From assembly GCF_023715445.1 (NCBI RefSeq), contig NZ_JAMBOD010000005.1, positions 1 to 64,000 on the forward strand: a stretch of DNA of 64,000 bases, in the 5' to 3' direction. Numbering within the stretch: the stretch's first letter is position 1; the number at the start of each line of letters is the position of its first letter. The DNA comes from Fictibacillus nanhaiensis (GTDB lineage: Bacteria > Bacillota > Bacilli > Bacillales > Fictibacillaceae). A model generated the notes under the pieces. It was given only the letters and a program-made list of their open reading frames with translations. It searched no databases and had not been told where the DNA came from. The position numbers were made by a program, and so were the translations under genes. Below, in pieces: positions 23,191 through 33,489 of the stretch.

Positions 23191-25029
23191 TCATTTTTGA
23201 TGTGCTTTTACCATAATATCGCGCCAAATCAGGACTTCTGGCGAAGATCCTTCAATGGAACGAAGACTAGCAGGTTTGTCTCGGCCTACCCAGACGCCTG
23301 CTGTATACCTGTCTGTCAGTCCGATAAACCAAAGATCTTTCACATCATTTGTGGTTCCCGTTTTTCCGCCTATGTACGCTGATCCGGAAAACCGTGCATC
23401 ACGTGCTGTTCCAGAGATTGTTACGGCCTCAAGCATGTCCCTCATCACAGCGTTCGTGTTTTCTTTCCAAACTCTAACCGGCTTGTCGTTCCACTTGTAT
23501 AAAATCTTCCCATTTTTATCTTTAACAGAGGTTATGATTCTAGGTTTTATGTAAGTTCCGTTGTTGCCGAATGCAGTATAGGCACTTGTAAGCTCAAGTG
23601 GCGAAAAGCCTTTTGAAAATCCTCCAAGCGCGCTTGCCAGCTGATGATCTTTTCGTTCTATATCAGAAAACTGAAACGGCCTCAGATAAGAAAATGCTTT
23701 TTCAACACCAGTTTTCTTTAATACCCGGACAGCGGCTGTGTTAATGGAACTTGACATTGCTTTTTTCAAAGAAACTGTACCATATGAAACACCGCCATAA
23801 TTGTTCGGACAATAGTTCCCTTCACAAATCCGTGCTGCAGATATAACTGAGTTCGCCCCGGCATCGAATACATCTACATAAGGAGTATAGGCGAGCAAAG
23901 GTTTAATAGCAGATCCCGGCTGCCGTCTTGCCTGATACGCCCGATTAAACTCTTCGATTCCCACATACTTTCCGCCGACCATGGCTACTATTTGTTTGGA
24001 TACATGATCAATAATAACCGCTGATCCTTCTATATCACGATAAGGCAGTCTCTTTTGGATAGCTTTCAATGCTTCAGCTTGTAAATTTGAATTCAGTGAT
24101 GTTTCAATGACGATCCCGCTAGTTAACAATTCATTCTGTTTTTTCGTAATCTGATCTGCACTTAACCCTTTATTTACAGGGGCAGATGCGATTAACTCCA
24201 GAAGTTCTTCTTTTATATACCCAATGATCCCAGGAAAGGGAACAGGATTTTTTGAAACCTGCAATTTAATCGGTTGTTTAACAGCTGTTTCAAACGTCGA
24301 CTGATCGATATACCCTTGCTCTACCATCTTCTGCAGAATCCACTCCTGACGGTTCTTCGTGTTAGGAAGATTCTTTAACGGATTATACAATTCAGGATTA
24401 TTCGGAATAGCTGCCAGGAGTGCCGTTTCACTTAAAGCCAGCTTATCGGATGGCTTGTTAAAGTAGTACCAGCTCGCCTTTTCAATGCCATATATTCCAT
24501 TCTGAAAATAGATGGCATTTATGTACAGCTCCAAAATTTGTTCTTTCGTTAGCTGCTGTTCCATTCGATATGAAATAAGCAGTTCTTTCAGCTTTCGGTC
24601 ATAGGTACGTTCATGGTTTAAAAACAGATTGCGGGCAAGCTGCTGGGTAATCGTACTTCCGCCTTGCTGAATAGTCCCTTCTGCTGAGTTCGTGATAAAT
24701 GCTCTAGCTATCGCTTTGCCGTCAATTCCATGATGCTCCAGGAAATTTTGATCTTCAGTCGCAATAAAAGCTTGTCGTACATGGAGTGGAATATCTAAAT
24801 AGGCCAGATGAATACGGCTTTCGTCCCCTTTGAACTCATAAAGGAGACCGCCATTCTGATCTAATAGGCGGCTGTTTTGTTCAAGAGAAATACTCTTTGC
24901 ATCAACGAGCGTCTGAATTGCATTTTGAAAAGGAATATAGTTTTCGTACTCCTCTCGTAATCCAGCAAATGAAAAGAATACAACGGCTAATAAAACACTC
25001 ACCGATATAAGGCCAAGCTTCTGATTCAT
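23191..25029 (-). CDS. Class A penicillin-binding protein, 612 aa
   Basis: Bifunctional peptidoglycan glycosyltransferase and transpeptidase anchored by an N-terminal helix (residues about 5-23). The GT51 domain is shown by the catalytic-Glu motif EDQNFLEHHGID and GGSTITQQLARNLFL. The transpeptidase domain has the nucleophile box PGSAIKP, the SSIN triad and KTGTT. The size fits the smaller class A enzymes of Bacilli (PbpF/PbpG-like), one of which acts in spore formation. It is divergent from prkA. Confidence 0.93.
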   Translation of the reverse strand: MNQKLGLISVSVLLAVVFFSFAGLREEYENYIPFQNAIQTLVDAKSISLEQNSRLLDQNGGLLYEFKGDESRIHLAYLDIPLHVRQAFIATEDQNFLEHHGIDGKAIARAFITNSAEGTIQQGGSTITQQLARNLFLNHERTYDRKLKELLISYRMEQQLTKEQILELYINAIYFQNGIYGIEKASWYYFNKPSDKLALSETALLAAIPNNPELYNPLKNLPNTKNRQEWILQKMVEQGYIDQSTFETAVKQPIKLQVSKNPVPFPGIIGYIKEELLELIASAPVNKGLSADQITKKQNELLTSGIVIETSLNSNLQAEALKAIQKRLPYRDIEGSAVIIDHVSKQIVAMVGGKYVGIEEFNRAYQARRQPGSAIKPLLAYTPYVDVFDAGANSVISAARICEGNYCPNNYGGVSYGTVSLKKAMSSSINTAAVRVLKKTGVEKAFSYLRPFQFSDIERKDHQLASALGGFSKGFSPLELTSAYTAFGNNGTYIKPRIITSVKDKNGKILYKWNDKPVRVWKENTNAVMRDMLEAVTISGTARDARFSGSAYIGGKTGTTNDVKDLWFIGLTDRYTAGVWVGRDKPASLRSIEGSSPEVLIWRDIMVKAHQK

Positions 25030-25200
25030 AACACTTTCTCCGTTTCAATAACACAATGATAAACATATTTTACCATGAAAAGGATTATAGAAATTCTTAC
25101 TTTTTCAAATAAAAATCACTATACAAACAGAATGATTACGGACATCCTCGCATAGAGTAGATTAACACTTGATGGAGCCAATACAATCAAGGAGGTACTC

Positions 25201-27096
25201 ATGGATATTTTATCAAGAATCCAATTGCATCGAGAAGAAGAGCAGCGTCTAGCCTGGGAAGGTACCTTCGCTGAATACCTTGATATTTTACGTGATCGGC
25301 CATTTGTTGCCCAGTCAGCGCATTCAAGAGTATACAACATGATTAAAGATGCTGGAATTTCAGAGAAAAATGGTCAAAAGGTGTATCATTTTTTCAGCGA
25401 TCAAATTTTTGGATTAGAAGAATCAATCGAGAGACTAGTTGAAGAGTATTTTCATCCTGCCGCAAAACGCCTTGATGTCCGTAAACGTATATTGCTGTTA
25501 ATGGGACCTGTGTCGGGTGGTAAATCCACTCTTGTAACGATGCTGAAAAGAGGCTTGGAACAATACACAAAAACGCCAGAAGGAGCAGTCTATGCGATCA
25601 AAGGCTGTCCGATGCATGAAGATCCGCTGCATTTAATACCGCAGCATCTCAGAAAAGAATTTTATGAGGAATATGGCATTCGTGTAGAAGGAAGTTTGTC
25701 TCCGTTAAATACAATGAGACTGGAAAAAGAGTATGATAACAGAATTGAAGATGTGATCGTTGAGCGGATCTTTTTTTCAGAAGATAAACGAACCGGTATT
25801 GGAACATTCAGTCCGTCCGATCCGAAGTCACAAGATATTGCTGATTTAACGGGCAGTATTGATTTTTCTACCATTGCGGAATACGGGTCTGAATCAGACC
25901 CTCGTGCATATCGTTTTGACGGGGAGCTGAACAAGGCGAACCGGGGTATGATGGAGTTCCAAGAGATGTTGAAGTGTGATGAGAAGTTCCTGTGGCATCT
26001 TCTATCTCTCACACAAGAAGGAAACTTTAAAGCGGGAAGGTTTGCGCTGATTTCGGCTGACGAACTAATCGTTGCCCATACGAACGAATCTGAATATCGG
26101 TCTTTCATCGCTAATAAGAAGAATGAAGCCTTGCATTCCAGAATTATTGTAATGGGAGTTCCATATAATCTGAGGGTTTCTCAAGAAGAGCGTATATATG
26201 CAAAAATGATCTCGGAGAGCGACATGTCCCATGTGCATATTGCTCCCCATGCTCTTAGGGTAGCAGCTATTTTCTCTGTACTAACAAGACTGAAAGATTC
26301 AAAAAAGCAAGGCATGGATCTTTTAAAGAAAATGCGTTTGTATGACGGTGAAATTGTAGAAGGCTTTAACCATGTTGATTTGGAAGAGCTTAAGAAGGAG
26401 TTTTCTGATGAAGGAATGTCAGGTATCGATCCGCGTTATGTCATTAACCGAATTTCATCTGCCATTATTCGTAAAGAAACACCATCCATAAATGCGCTGG
26501 ATGTATTGCGTTCATTAAAAGATGGACTCGATCACCATGCTTCAATCTCAAAAGAAGATAAAGAAAGATTTATTAACTTTATCTCAGCAGCCCGAAAAGA
26601 GTATGACGATATTGCGAAAAAAGAAGTGCAAAAAGCATTTGTTTATTCATACGAGGAGTCTGCAAAAACTCTTATGGATAACTATTTAGATAACGTAGAG
26701 GCTTATTGCAACAAGAATAAGCTCCGGGACCCGCTGACCGGGGAAGAGATGAGTCCGGATGAAAAGCTGATGAGATCCATTGAAGAACAGATCGGTATTT
26801 CTGAAAATGCAAAGAAAGCATTCCGTGAAGAGATCTTAATCCGTATTTCTGCTTACGCAAGAAAAGGGAAGAAGTTTGATTACAATTCACATGAGCGTTT
26901 AAGAGAAGCGATTCAAAAAAAGTTGTTTGCTGATTTAAAAGATGTTGTCAAAATTACGACTTCATCTAAAACACCAGACGAATCACAATTGAAAAAAATA
27001 AACGAAGTAATCGCAAGGCTTGTTGATGAGCATGGCTATAATACAACTAGTGCGAACGAACTATTGCGCTATGTGGGTAGCCTGCTGAATAGATAG
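25201..27096 (+). CDS. prkA: PrkA family serine protein kinase, 631 aa
   Basis: AAA-type ATPase core with Walker A GPVSGGKST (residues about 101-109), then a helical C-terminal region; length 631 as in B. subtilis PrkA. It is a sporulation-linked kinase or protease-like ATPase. ATG is behind AAGGAGG. A prkA-yhbH pair in the same order is typical of Bacilli; here a signal peptidase gene and a 58-aa gene lie between them. Confidence 0.95.
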   Translation: MDILSRIQLHREEEQRLAWEGTFAEYLDILRDRPFVAQSAHSRVYNMIKDAGISEKNGQKVYHFFSDQIFGLEESIERLVEEYFHPAAKRLDVRKRILLLMGPVSGGKSTLVTMLKRGLEQYTKTPEGAVYAIKGCPMHEDPLHLIPQHLRKEFYEEYGIRVEGSLSPLNTMRLEKEYDNRIEDVIVERIFFSEDKRTGIGTFSPSDPKSQDIADLTGSIDFSTIAEYGSESDPRAYRFDGELNKANRGMMEFQEMLKCDEKFLWHLLSLTQEGNFKAGRFALISADELIVAHTNESEYRSFIANKKNEALHSRIIVMGVPYNLRVSQEERIYAKMISESDMSHVHIAPHALRVAAIFSVLTRLKDSKKQGMDLLKKMRLYDGEIVEGFNHVDLEELKKEFSDEGMSGIDPRYVINRISSAIIRKETPSINALDVLRSLKDGLDHHASISKEDKERFINFISAARKEYDDIAKKEVQKAFVYSYEESAKTLMDNYLDNVEAYCNKNKLRDPLTGEEMSPDEKLMRSIEEQIGISENAKKAFREEILIRISAYARKGKKFDYNSHERLREAIQKKLFADLKDVVKITTSSKTPDESQLKKINEVIARLVDEHGYNTTSANELLRYVGSLLNR

Positions 27097-27103
27097 TTAT
27101 GCG

Positions 27104-27150
27104 AAACACACCCTAAGACACAGAAAAGGTCTTTTAGGGTGTGTTTTTTT
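27104..27150 (+). terminator. Terminator after prkA
   Basis: Long stem AACACACCCTAAGAC / GTCTTTTAGGGTGTGTT with a T7 tail. Confidence 0.9.
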
Positions 27151-27288
27151 ACAGAAAAATAGGGAAAACTAAAGAAATTCCATATAGCTTTGAATAATAA
27201 TTTTTACTATAAAAATAATTGACCTTGTAATTACTAATTTAAAAATGGTAAATTGATACTAATAAGCTAACTAAAGGAAGTGAGCTGT

Positions 27289-27864
27289 ATGAGCTCGGCT
27301 CGAAAAGAAAGAAATGGATTGTTGGACTGGATTAAGGCGATAGGTATTGCACTCATTCTTGCTATTATTATAAAAAAGTTTTTGATTGAGCAGTATGTTG
27401 TTTACGGAGAATCGATGATGCCGACTATTCAAAATGGCAATCGTCTTATTGTCAATAAAATTGGCTATGAAATCAGCAGCCCTGAACGATTCGATCTTAT
27501 CGTTTTTAAGGCCAACCCAAAAGAGGATTATATTAAACGAGTGATAGGTTTGCCTGGTGATCACATCGCTTATAAAAATGACAAACTTTATATTAACAAT
27601 AATCCAGTAGAAGAACCTTATTTAAAAGAATTTAAAAGATTTGCAGGCAATCGTACGCTGACAGGAAATTTTACTCTTGAGGAAATTACGGGACACGACA
27701 CCGTACCTAAAGGCAAAATCTTTGTACTGGGTGACAACAGACTTCACAGCATCGACAGCAGGCATATTGGTTTTGTTGAGATGAAGGATATTGTTGGGGA
27801 AGCAAATATTCGTTATTGGCCGGTTGATGAAATGAAAGTTTTTAATGGTTTTAAAAAGGAATAA
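27289..27864 (+). CDS. Type I signal peptidase, 191 aa
   Basis: Cleaves signal peptides at the outer face of the membrane. One N-terminal membrane segment (about 11-30) precedes the catalytic Ser in GESMMPT, the Lys region DYIKRVIGLPGD and the C-terminal box GDNRLHSIDSR. Start ATG 27289 is preceded by AAAGGAAGTGA; the longer frame begins at a GTG inside that site. The paralogue (SipS, T, V and so on) cannot be told apart. Confidence 0.93.
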   Translation: MSSARKERNGLLDWIKAIGIALILAIIIKKFLIEQYVVYGESMMPTIQNGNRLIVNKIGYEISSPERFDLIVFKANPKEDYIKRVIGLPGDHIAYKNDKLYINNNPVEEPYLKEFKRFAGNRTLTGNFTLEEITGHDTVPKGKIFVLGDNRLHSIDSRHIGFVEMKDIVGEANIRYWPVDEMKVFNGFKKE

Positions 27865-27897
27865 ATAGGGAAAATTCCTTTTAAGAGGTGAATCCCT

Positions 27898-28074
27898 ATG
27901 ACAAAACAAAATAACGAAGAACCAAAAAGAAAAAACAGTTCAATGGCATCTAATTATGAAGAAATGAAAGAGCACGGTAAAGTTATGGAACATGTTTCAA
28001 CAAATGAAGAAGTCCGTAAAAGCGGCAAAACACCAGATCCTAAACAGCACGATAAAAACGAATATAAGAAATAA
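27898..28074 (+). CDS. Small hydrophilic protein, 58 aa
   Basis: ATG after AAGAGGTG. Lys/Glu/Asn-rich and probably disordered (MTKQNNEEPKRKNSSMASNY start). It may be co-transcribed with the signal peptidase gene, and has a terminator straight after. It resembles small acid-soluble-type spore proteins only in composition. Function unknown. Confidence 0.65.
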   Translation: MTKQNNEEPKRKNSSMASNYEEMKEHGKVMEHVSTNEEVRKSGKTPDPKQHDKNEYKK

Positions 28075-28079
28075 TGGCA

Positions 28080-28115
28080 AGCCCTCTTTTCTATTTTTGA
28101 AAAGAGGCTTTTTTA
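28080..28115 (+). terminator. Terminator
   Basis: Stem AGCCCTCTTTTC / GAAAAGAGGCTT and T6. Confidence 0.85.
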
Positions 28116-28265
28116 TCTCGAAAGTTTAGCAATTCTAGTGAGTACTTGCATAAGATAGAGTAACCAACCCTTTTTCTCATAAAAGCGGATTACAAGAAAG
28201 TAATATATGCCCCGGGTTGATCAAGAAAAGCAGCATTGACTCTTGCTGCTCTGGAGGGGATAACG

Positions 28266-29432
28266 ATGAGCGAACAGAATAAGAACAATTTTGTTGTGTC
28301 CCAGGAAAACTGGTCCCTCCACCGAAAAGGATATCAAGATCATCAAAGGCATATGGAAAAAGTGCAGGAAGCCATTAAAAACAACTTGCCGGATTTGATA
28401 AGCGAAGAGAATATCATTTTGTCCAACGGACGTGACGTGATTAAAATTCCGATCCGTTCAATGGATGAATACAAAATCCGATACAACTACGACAAAAACA
28501 AGCACGTAGGCCAAGGTGACGGAGATAGCCAGGTGGGGGATGTAGTAGCGAGGGATGGACGTGCCGGACAAAACGGCGCGGGAAAGGGGAAAGGTCCTGC
28601 AGGTGATAAGCCTGGAGTGGATTATGCAGAGGCAGAAGTATCCATACTGGAACTTGAAGAAATGCTATTTAAAGAGCTGGAACTGCCAAACCTTAAACAA
28701 AAAGAACAAGACCAGATCGTGTTAGAAAAGATCGAATTTAACGATGTACGAAAAAAAGGACTTATGGGTAATGTTGATAAAAAGAGAACCATTTTAACCG
28801 CCTTTAAGCGGAATGCATTAATCGGAAAGCCAAGTGTAGCTCCAATTCACAATGATGATTTGCGCTTTAAAACTTGGAATGAAGTCATTAAGCCAGAATC
28901 AAAAGCCGTTGTCTTAGCAATGATGGATACATCTGGATCAATGGGGATATGGGAAAAGTATATGGCGAGAAGTTTCTTTTTCTGGATGACGCGTTTTCTG
29001 CGTTCAAAATATGAAAAAGTAGAAATCGAATTTATTGCTCATCATACTGAAGCAAAAGTTGTTTCTGAAGTGGACTTTTTTAATAAAGGAGAAAGCGGAG
29101 GAACGATCTGTTCATCAGCATACCGAAAAGCGCTAGAACTGATTGAAACAAAGTATTCTTCAAGCCGGTTCAATATTTATCCGTTCCATTTCTCAGATGG
29201 TGATAACCTGACAAGTGATAACGCAAGATGTGTTAAACTTGTGCAGCAGATTATGGAACACTCAAATATGTTTGGATACGGTGAAGTAAACGCCTATAAC
29301 AGACACTCTACATTGATGAGTGTATATAAGAATATGGATAATCCTAAATTCAGTCATTATATTTTAAAGGAAAAAGCAGATGTCTACCACGCGATGAAAA
29401 GTTTCTTCAAAAAAAGTGAAATTACCACATAA
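28266..29432 (+). CDS. yhbH: Sporulation protein YhbH (UPF0229), 388 aa
   Basis: ATG 28266 is preceded by GGAGGGG, so the longer frame from 28236 is dropped. The C-terminal half is a VWA-like domain with the metal-site motif MMDTSGSMG. The N-terminal part is charged with a Gly-rich linker (about 95-115). YhbH proteins accompany PrkA and, with SpoVR (46564 here), form a conserved trio in many bacteria. Confidence 0.93.
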   Translation: MSEQNKNNFVVSQENWSLHRKGYQDHQRHMEKVQEAIKNNLPDLISEENIILSNGRDVIKIPIRSMDEYKIRYNYDKNKHVGQGDGDSQVGDVVARDGRAGQNGAGKGKGPAGDKPGVDYAEAEVSILELEEMLFKELELPNLKQKEQDQIVLEKIEFNDVRKKGLMGNVDKKRTILTAFKRNALIGKPSVAPIHNDDLRFKTWNEVIKPESKAVVLAMMDTSGSMGIWEKYMARSFFFWMTRFLRSKYEKVEIEFIAHHTEAKVVSEVDFFNKGESGGTICSSAYRKALELIETKYSSSRFNIYPFHFSDGDNLTSDNARCVKLVQQIMEHSNMFGYGEVNAYNRHSTLMSVYKNMDNPKFSHYILKEKADVYHAMKSFFKKSEITT

Positions 29433-29439
29433 TACTCCG

Positions 29440-29471
29440 CCCGCCATCCATGTATTGGATAGCGGGTTTTG
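29440..29471 (+). terminator. Terminator after yhbH
   Basis: Stem CCCGCCATCC / GGATAGCGGG, then TTTTG. Confidence 0.75.
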
Positions 29472-29546
29472 TTGTTGAATCTGCAGTAATTACATATAAC
29501 TAAGAGTAAGTTTTTTGACGGACAATTTAAATGAAGGGGTGGAAGT

Positions 29547-30404
29547 TTGAAAAAATATAGCAGATCGGCGGCATTATGTTTATGTTTTATATTTATTTTC
29601 GTGCTGGTATCAGGCAAAACTGCATATGCCGACTGGTTTGATCCATTAAAAATCCACTTTTTAGATGTTGGACAAGCCGACTGTATTCTTGTTGAAGCAC
29701 CGAACGGTCAAACCATGCTGATCGACGGAGGCGATGAGCATGATGCTGAGGAAATTATCACGTACCTGAAACGGGAAGGCATTACCCATATAGATATTGT
29801 AGTAGCTAGTCATCCCCATCATGATCACATCGGTTCACTGGATGATGTGATTCGTGCTTTTCCCGTAAGTGTTCTCTACATGCCAAACCTGCCATATGAT
29901 ACAAAATACTATCATGACCTTTTCCGTGTGATTAATGAAAAGCAAATTCCTGTAGACCGGGCAAAAGCAGGCGTACGTTTTAAAATGGGATTTTCGGTAA
30001 AAGTTGAAATGCTGGCACCAAAAGGTTCGTACTATAAACATATCAACGATTATTCAGCCGTCATTAAAATTCAGCATGGAAAAAGAAACTTTCTCTTGAT
30101 GGCTGATGCAGGAGCTGAAGAGGAAAAAGAAATTTTAAGCCGCAGCGGTGTAAGGGCCGATGTTGTAAAGATTGGCCATCATGGTGCAAACACAGGAACA
30201 ACCATGGAATTTTTAAAAAGAGTTAAAGCAAAAGTAGCGGTTATTTCTGTCGGGAAAAACAATCCTTATCAGTTTCCATCGAAAGAAGTGCTGTACCGAC
30301 TCAATAATAGGAAGATGACCATCTATAGAACAGATCAGCTAGGGGCAATTATTGCGACTAGCAATGGAAAAAAGATTATATTCAGAACCAACGTGCTGCA
30401 TTAA
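29547..30404 (+). CDS. Secreted ComEC-type metallo-beta-lactamase-fold protein, 285 aa
   Basis: TTG start after AAGGGGTGG. A signal peptide (about 1-28, ending AYA) is followed by the beta-lactamase domain of competence protein ComEC: HFLDVGQADCILVEAPNGQT, then the metal motif HPHHDH and a late GHHG. As in ComEC it probably has hydrolase activity on nucleic acids or nucleotides outside the membrane. It lacks the ComEC membrane part, so it is a free extracellular enzyme. Confidence 0.85.
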   Translation: MKKYSRSAALCLCFIFIFVLVSGKTAYADWFDPLKIHFLDVGQADCILVEAPNGQTMLIDGGDEHDAEEIITYLKREGITHIDIVVASHPHHDHIGSLDDVIRAFPVSVLYMPNLPYDTKYYHDLFRVINEKQIPVDRAKAGVRFKMGFSVKVEMLAPKGSYYKHINDYSAVIKIQHGKRNFLLMADAGAEEEKEILSRSGVRADVVKIGHHGANTGTTMEFLKRVKAKVAVISVGKNNPYQFPSKEVLYRLNNRKMTIYRTDQLGAIIATSNGKKIIFRTNVLH

Positions 30405-30493
30405 AAGAAAAACTGTATGACTAGAATCGGTTTTCTTGCGTCTTTATAAAAAGTTTAAGAAAATAAATAAAAACGCGGTTAGGATGATAGCAT

Positions 30494-31159
30494 TTGATTA
30501 AAGCACTTGTGTTTGATTTTGACGGTACGATTCTGGATACAGAAACCCAGCATTACAATGCTTTTCAAGAAATGTATAAAGAGTATGGAAGTGACTTGCC
30601 CCTCGAAGTTTGGGGAGAATGCATAGGCACTCACTCAATGTTTGATCCATATGAATACTTAGAAAAACAAATTAACAAAAAACTTAACCATGATGAGCTA
30701 AGATCAAAGAAAACAGAACGTGCACTGGCATTAATTAAAGAGCAAAAGCCGCTTCCAGGAATAGAAAAATATCTGAAAGCCGCAAAAGAACTTAGCTTGA
30801 AGGTCGGCCTTGCTTCAAGCTCCTCACGCCAATGGGTCCTAGAGCATCTTGAAAGAATAGGGCTTCTCCATTATTTTGAGGTGATTAAAACGGCAGATGA
30901 TGTCGAAAAAGTTAAGCCTGATCCCGCATTATATGTGAAAGCAGTAGAGGCGTTGGGGGTTAAACCGGAAGAAGCGATCGCTTTTGAAGACTCCGTGAAC
31001 GGATCTACGGCAGCCAAGAAAGCAGGCCTCTTTTGTGTGGCAATTCCAAACCCTGTCACCAAACATATGCAATTTGACGAAGTCGATCATCAAATGGAAT
31101 CAATAGCGGAGCTTGAACTTGCAGCACTTATACAACTAGCAGAACAACAAAAATCATGA
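30494..31159 (+). CDS. yhcW: HAD-family phosphatase (YhcW-like), 221 aa
   Basis: HAD motifs I (DFDGTILDTE), II (LASSSSRQW) and III/IV (KPDPALY, FEDSVNG) are intact, with a helical cap between I and II, as in beta-phosphoglucomutase-like enzymes. TTG start, weak AGGATG ribosome binding site. Its 3' end overlaps the VOC gene by four bases. In B. subtilis yhcW precedes yhcX; here the VOC gene is inserted between them. Confidence 0.85.
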   Translation: MIKALVFDFDGTILDTETQHYNAFQEMYKEYGSDLPLEVWGECIGTHSMFDPYEYLEKQINKKLNHDELRSKKTERALALIKEQKPLPGIEKYLKAAKELSLKVGLASSSSRQWVLEHLERIGLLHYFEVIKTADDVEKVKPDPALYVKAVEALGVKPEEAIAFEDSVNGSTAAKKAGLFCVAIPNPVTKHMQFDEVDHQMESIAELELAALIQLAEQQKS

Positions 31160-31551
31160 TTGAGATTAAGGGAATCAATCATATAACCATTAAAGTTTCA
31201 GAACTAAGTAGAGCGATTCATTTTTATCAAAACATTTTAGGTGCAAAAATCGTTCATAAAGGGAATACAGATGTATACTTGGACATTGGCGGAGTATGGT
31301 TATGTTTACTGGAAATAAAAAAAGCAAAACCTATTCAAAAAGACCAAATAGGTGTAGACCATTTTGCTTTTACGGTTACTGAAGAGAGTTTTCCTAAGGC
31401 AGCAGCTTATTTGGAAGCAAAGCACGCAGAAATTACAAGAGGACCTATTGAGCGGGGCGGAGGAAGGACGATAAGCTTTATGGATCCTGACGGCAATGAG
31501 ATAGAATTGTATACAGGTTCACTTTATGAACGGATGAAAAACTGGAAATAA
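31156..31551 (+). CDS. VOC-family metalloenzyme (glyoxalase/fosfomycin-resistance type), 131 aa
   Basis: Two beta-alpha-beta-beta-beta units with metal ligands visible: His in GINHITIKV, His in GVDHFAF and Glu in NEIELYTG. The FYQNILGAKIV and MDPDGNEIELY segments resemble FosB/FosX and related lyases, but substrate cannot be decided. ATGA overlap with the HAD gene indicates an operon. Confidence 0.8.
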   Translation: MIEIKGINHITIKVSELSRAIHFYQNILGAKIVHKGNTDVYLDIGGVWLCLLEIKKAKPIQKDQIGVDHFAFTVTEESFPKAAAYLEAKHAEITRGPIERGGGRTISFMDPDGNEIELYTGSLYERMKNWK

Positions 31552-31588
31552 GCATAATTAGTTAAAGCAGGTTAGAGGAGTGGAACAG

Positions 31589-33139
31589 ATGAGCGAGATT
31601 GATGTTTCAAAATTTGAGAAAAAGATAGAAATGCGCAATATACAATTTGAAGATATTGATGAAATTTTAGAACTTCAAAAAGTATGTTTTCCTGGCACCA
31701 TGGAGCCTTGGCAGAAAGATCAGCTGGAGAGCCACCTCCGGATATTCCCTGAGGGGCAATTTTGTGTAACGTATGAGGGGAAAATCGTCGGAAGCTGTTC
31801 GAGTCTGATGTTAAATTTTGATGAATATGATGATAAGCATACGTGGGATGAAATCACAGACAAAGGCTATATTACAAATCATGACCCTGAAGGCTTTAAT
31901 CTATATGGAATTGAAGTTATGGTTCATCCTGAGTACCGCCGTATGAAAATAGGAGCTAGGCTTTATGAGGCACGCAAAGAGCTGGCTGAACAAAAAAACT
32001 TGAAAAGTATCATCTTAGGCGGAAGGATTCCAAACTATCACAAGTATTCAAAGGAAATGACACCGAGAGAATATGTACGAGAGGTTATCCAGCATAATAT
32101 TTATGATCCTGTTTTAACCTTTCAGCTAATGAATGGTTTTACTATAATGCGTTTAAATAAAAGCTATCTTCCGGATGATATGCAATCAAATGCGTATGCT
32201 ACATTGATGGAATGGAATAACGTGGATTACATTCCAAACCAAACTAAAAAACATTTTAAAACCAGTGAACCTGTCAGAATTACAACGATTCAATACATGA
32301 TGAAATCGATTGATTCTTTTGAAGACTTTGCGACTCAAGTAGAATATTATACAGATGTTGCTTCAGACCAAGGCTCTGATTTTGCTGTATTCCCTGAATT
32401 GTTAACAACACAGCTTTTGTCGTTCTGTGAAGAGAAGAGCCCTAGCTTAGCAATCCGTAAATTAACAGAGTTTACAGAGCAATATATAGAACTGTTTACA
32501 AACCTTGCTGTAAGATACAATGTGAATATCATCGGAGGTTCACACTTCGTTGAAGAAGATGGGGACATCTACAATGTAGCTTACTTATTTAGAAGAGACG
32601 GTACAATCGATAAGCAGTATAAACTTCATATCACACCGAATGAAAGAAAATGGTGGGGTATTTCAGCTGGGGACAAATTACAGGTCTTTGATACAGATTG
32701 CGGGAAGGTTGCTATTCTTATCTGCTATGATATTGAATTTCCAGAACTGTCCCGTATTGTTACCGATCAAGGGGCAAAAATTATTTTCACCCCATTTTGT
32801 ACTGAAGACCGCCAAGGTTACTTACGAGTGCGATATTGTTCTCAAGCTCGCGCTATCGAGAATGAGATCTACACTGCGATTGCAGGAACAGTAGGAAACT
32901 TATCACAAGTAGAAAACATGGACATTCAATATGCCCAGTCAGGTATCTTTACGCCATCTGACTTCTCATTCCCAAGAGATGGTATTGTCGGGGAGTGCCA
33001 CCCTAATATTGAAACAGTTGTAGTCGGTGATGTGGATCTTGAAATCCTAAGAAGACAGCGTAAAACAGGAAGTGTCACTTTACTTAGAGATAGACGTCTT
33101 GATTTATATGGAGTTGTACAAAAAGATAAGAGTAAATAA
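31589..33139 (+). CDS. yhcX: GNAT-nitrilase fusion (YhcX-like), 516 aa
   Basis: The N-terminal GNAT acetyltransferase domain (residues about 12-195, HPEYRRMKIGARLYEAR for CoA binding) is fused to a carbon-nitrogen hydrolase domain (about 225-500). The latter has the Glu-Lys-Cys triad visible in FAVFPELL, KLHITPNERKWWG and AILICYDIEFPEL. The size matches B. subtilis YhcX. Start ATG 31589 is behind AGAGGAG; the GTG at 31580 is too close. Confidence 0.9.
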   Translation: MSEIDVSKFEKKIEMRNIQFEDIDEILELQKVCFPGTMEPWQKDQLESHLRIFPEGQFCVTYEGKIVGSCSSLMLNFDEYDDKHTWDEITDKGYITNHDPEGFNLYGIEVMVHPEYRRMKIGARLYEARKELAEQKNLKSIILGGRIPNYHKYSKEMTPREYVREVIQHNIYDPVLTFQLMNGFTIMRLNKSYLPDDMQSNAYATLMEWNNVDYIPNQTKKHFKTSEPVRITTIQYMMKSIDSFEDFATQVEYYTDVASDQGSDFAVFPELLTTQLLSFCEEKSPSLAIRKLTEFTEQYIELFTNLAVRYNVNIIGGSHFVEEDGDIYNVAYLFRRDGTIDKQYKLHITPNERKWWGISAGDKLQVFDTDCGKVAILICYDIEFPELSRIVTDQGAKIIFTPFCTEDRQGYLRVRYCSQARAIENEIYTAIAGTVGNLSQVENMDIQYAQSGIFTPSDFSFPRDGIVGECHPNIETVVVGDVDLEILRRQRKTGSVTLLRDRRLDLYGVVQKDKSK

Positions 33140-33177
33140 ACAAGGCTATTTTCTAAAAGATTGTTGCTATTAGAAAT

Positions 33178-33385
33178 GGTTGATTTCCGCTACAGGATGC
33201 TCGCTTTCCGCGGGGCGTGCGGTGAGCCTCGCGGAAAGATATATGAAGTGCTGCTCCTGCGTCTCAAAGAAAAACAACACCGAAGCGAGCTTCCTCGTCG
33301 CATGCCTTGCGAGAAGAATGATCAGGTAGCTGGCACGCTGATCCCGCAGGAGTGTCGCACCTTGCGCTCCAATCAACTTGTCGAA
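33178..33385. repeat. Interspersed intergenic repeat with inverted ends
   Basis: The left end TTGATTTCCGCTACAGGATG and the right end (reverse complement TTGATTGGAGCGCAAGGTGC) are related inverted sequences. The interior holds CTCGCTTTCCGCGGGGCG and CCCGCAGGAGTGTCGC words that I know from dispersed repeats in many Bacillus genomes. It carries no transposase. It is probably a non-autonomous miniature element or REP-like unit between yhcX and pgcA. Confidence 0.65.
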
Positions 33386-33455
33386 GAAGAGTAAAACAAA
33401 CGAGCAAAAGAAAATCCTTTAGAAAACATCCATTAGAAAAGAGCAATAAATAAAG

Positions 33456-33489
33456 TGCGGTAAACTTCAAAAAGCTTGCCGCATTTTTT
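33456..33489 (+). terminator. Terminator upstream of pgcA
   Basis: Stem TGCGGTAA...CTT / AAG...TTGCCGCA with T6. Confidence 0.75.

Noticed and set aside
33161-33470. Three short ORFs between yhcX and pgcA
   Set aside because: They fall in an interspersed repeat, with no ribosome binding sites.
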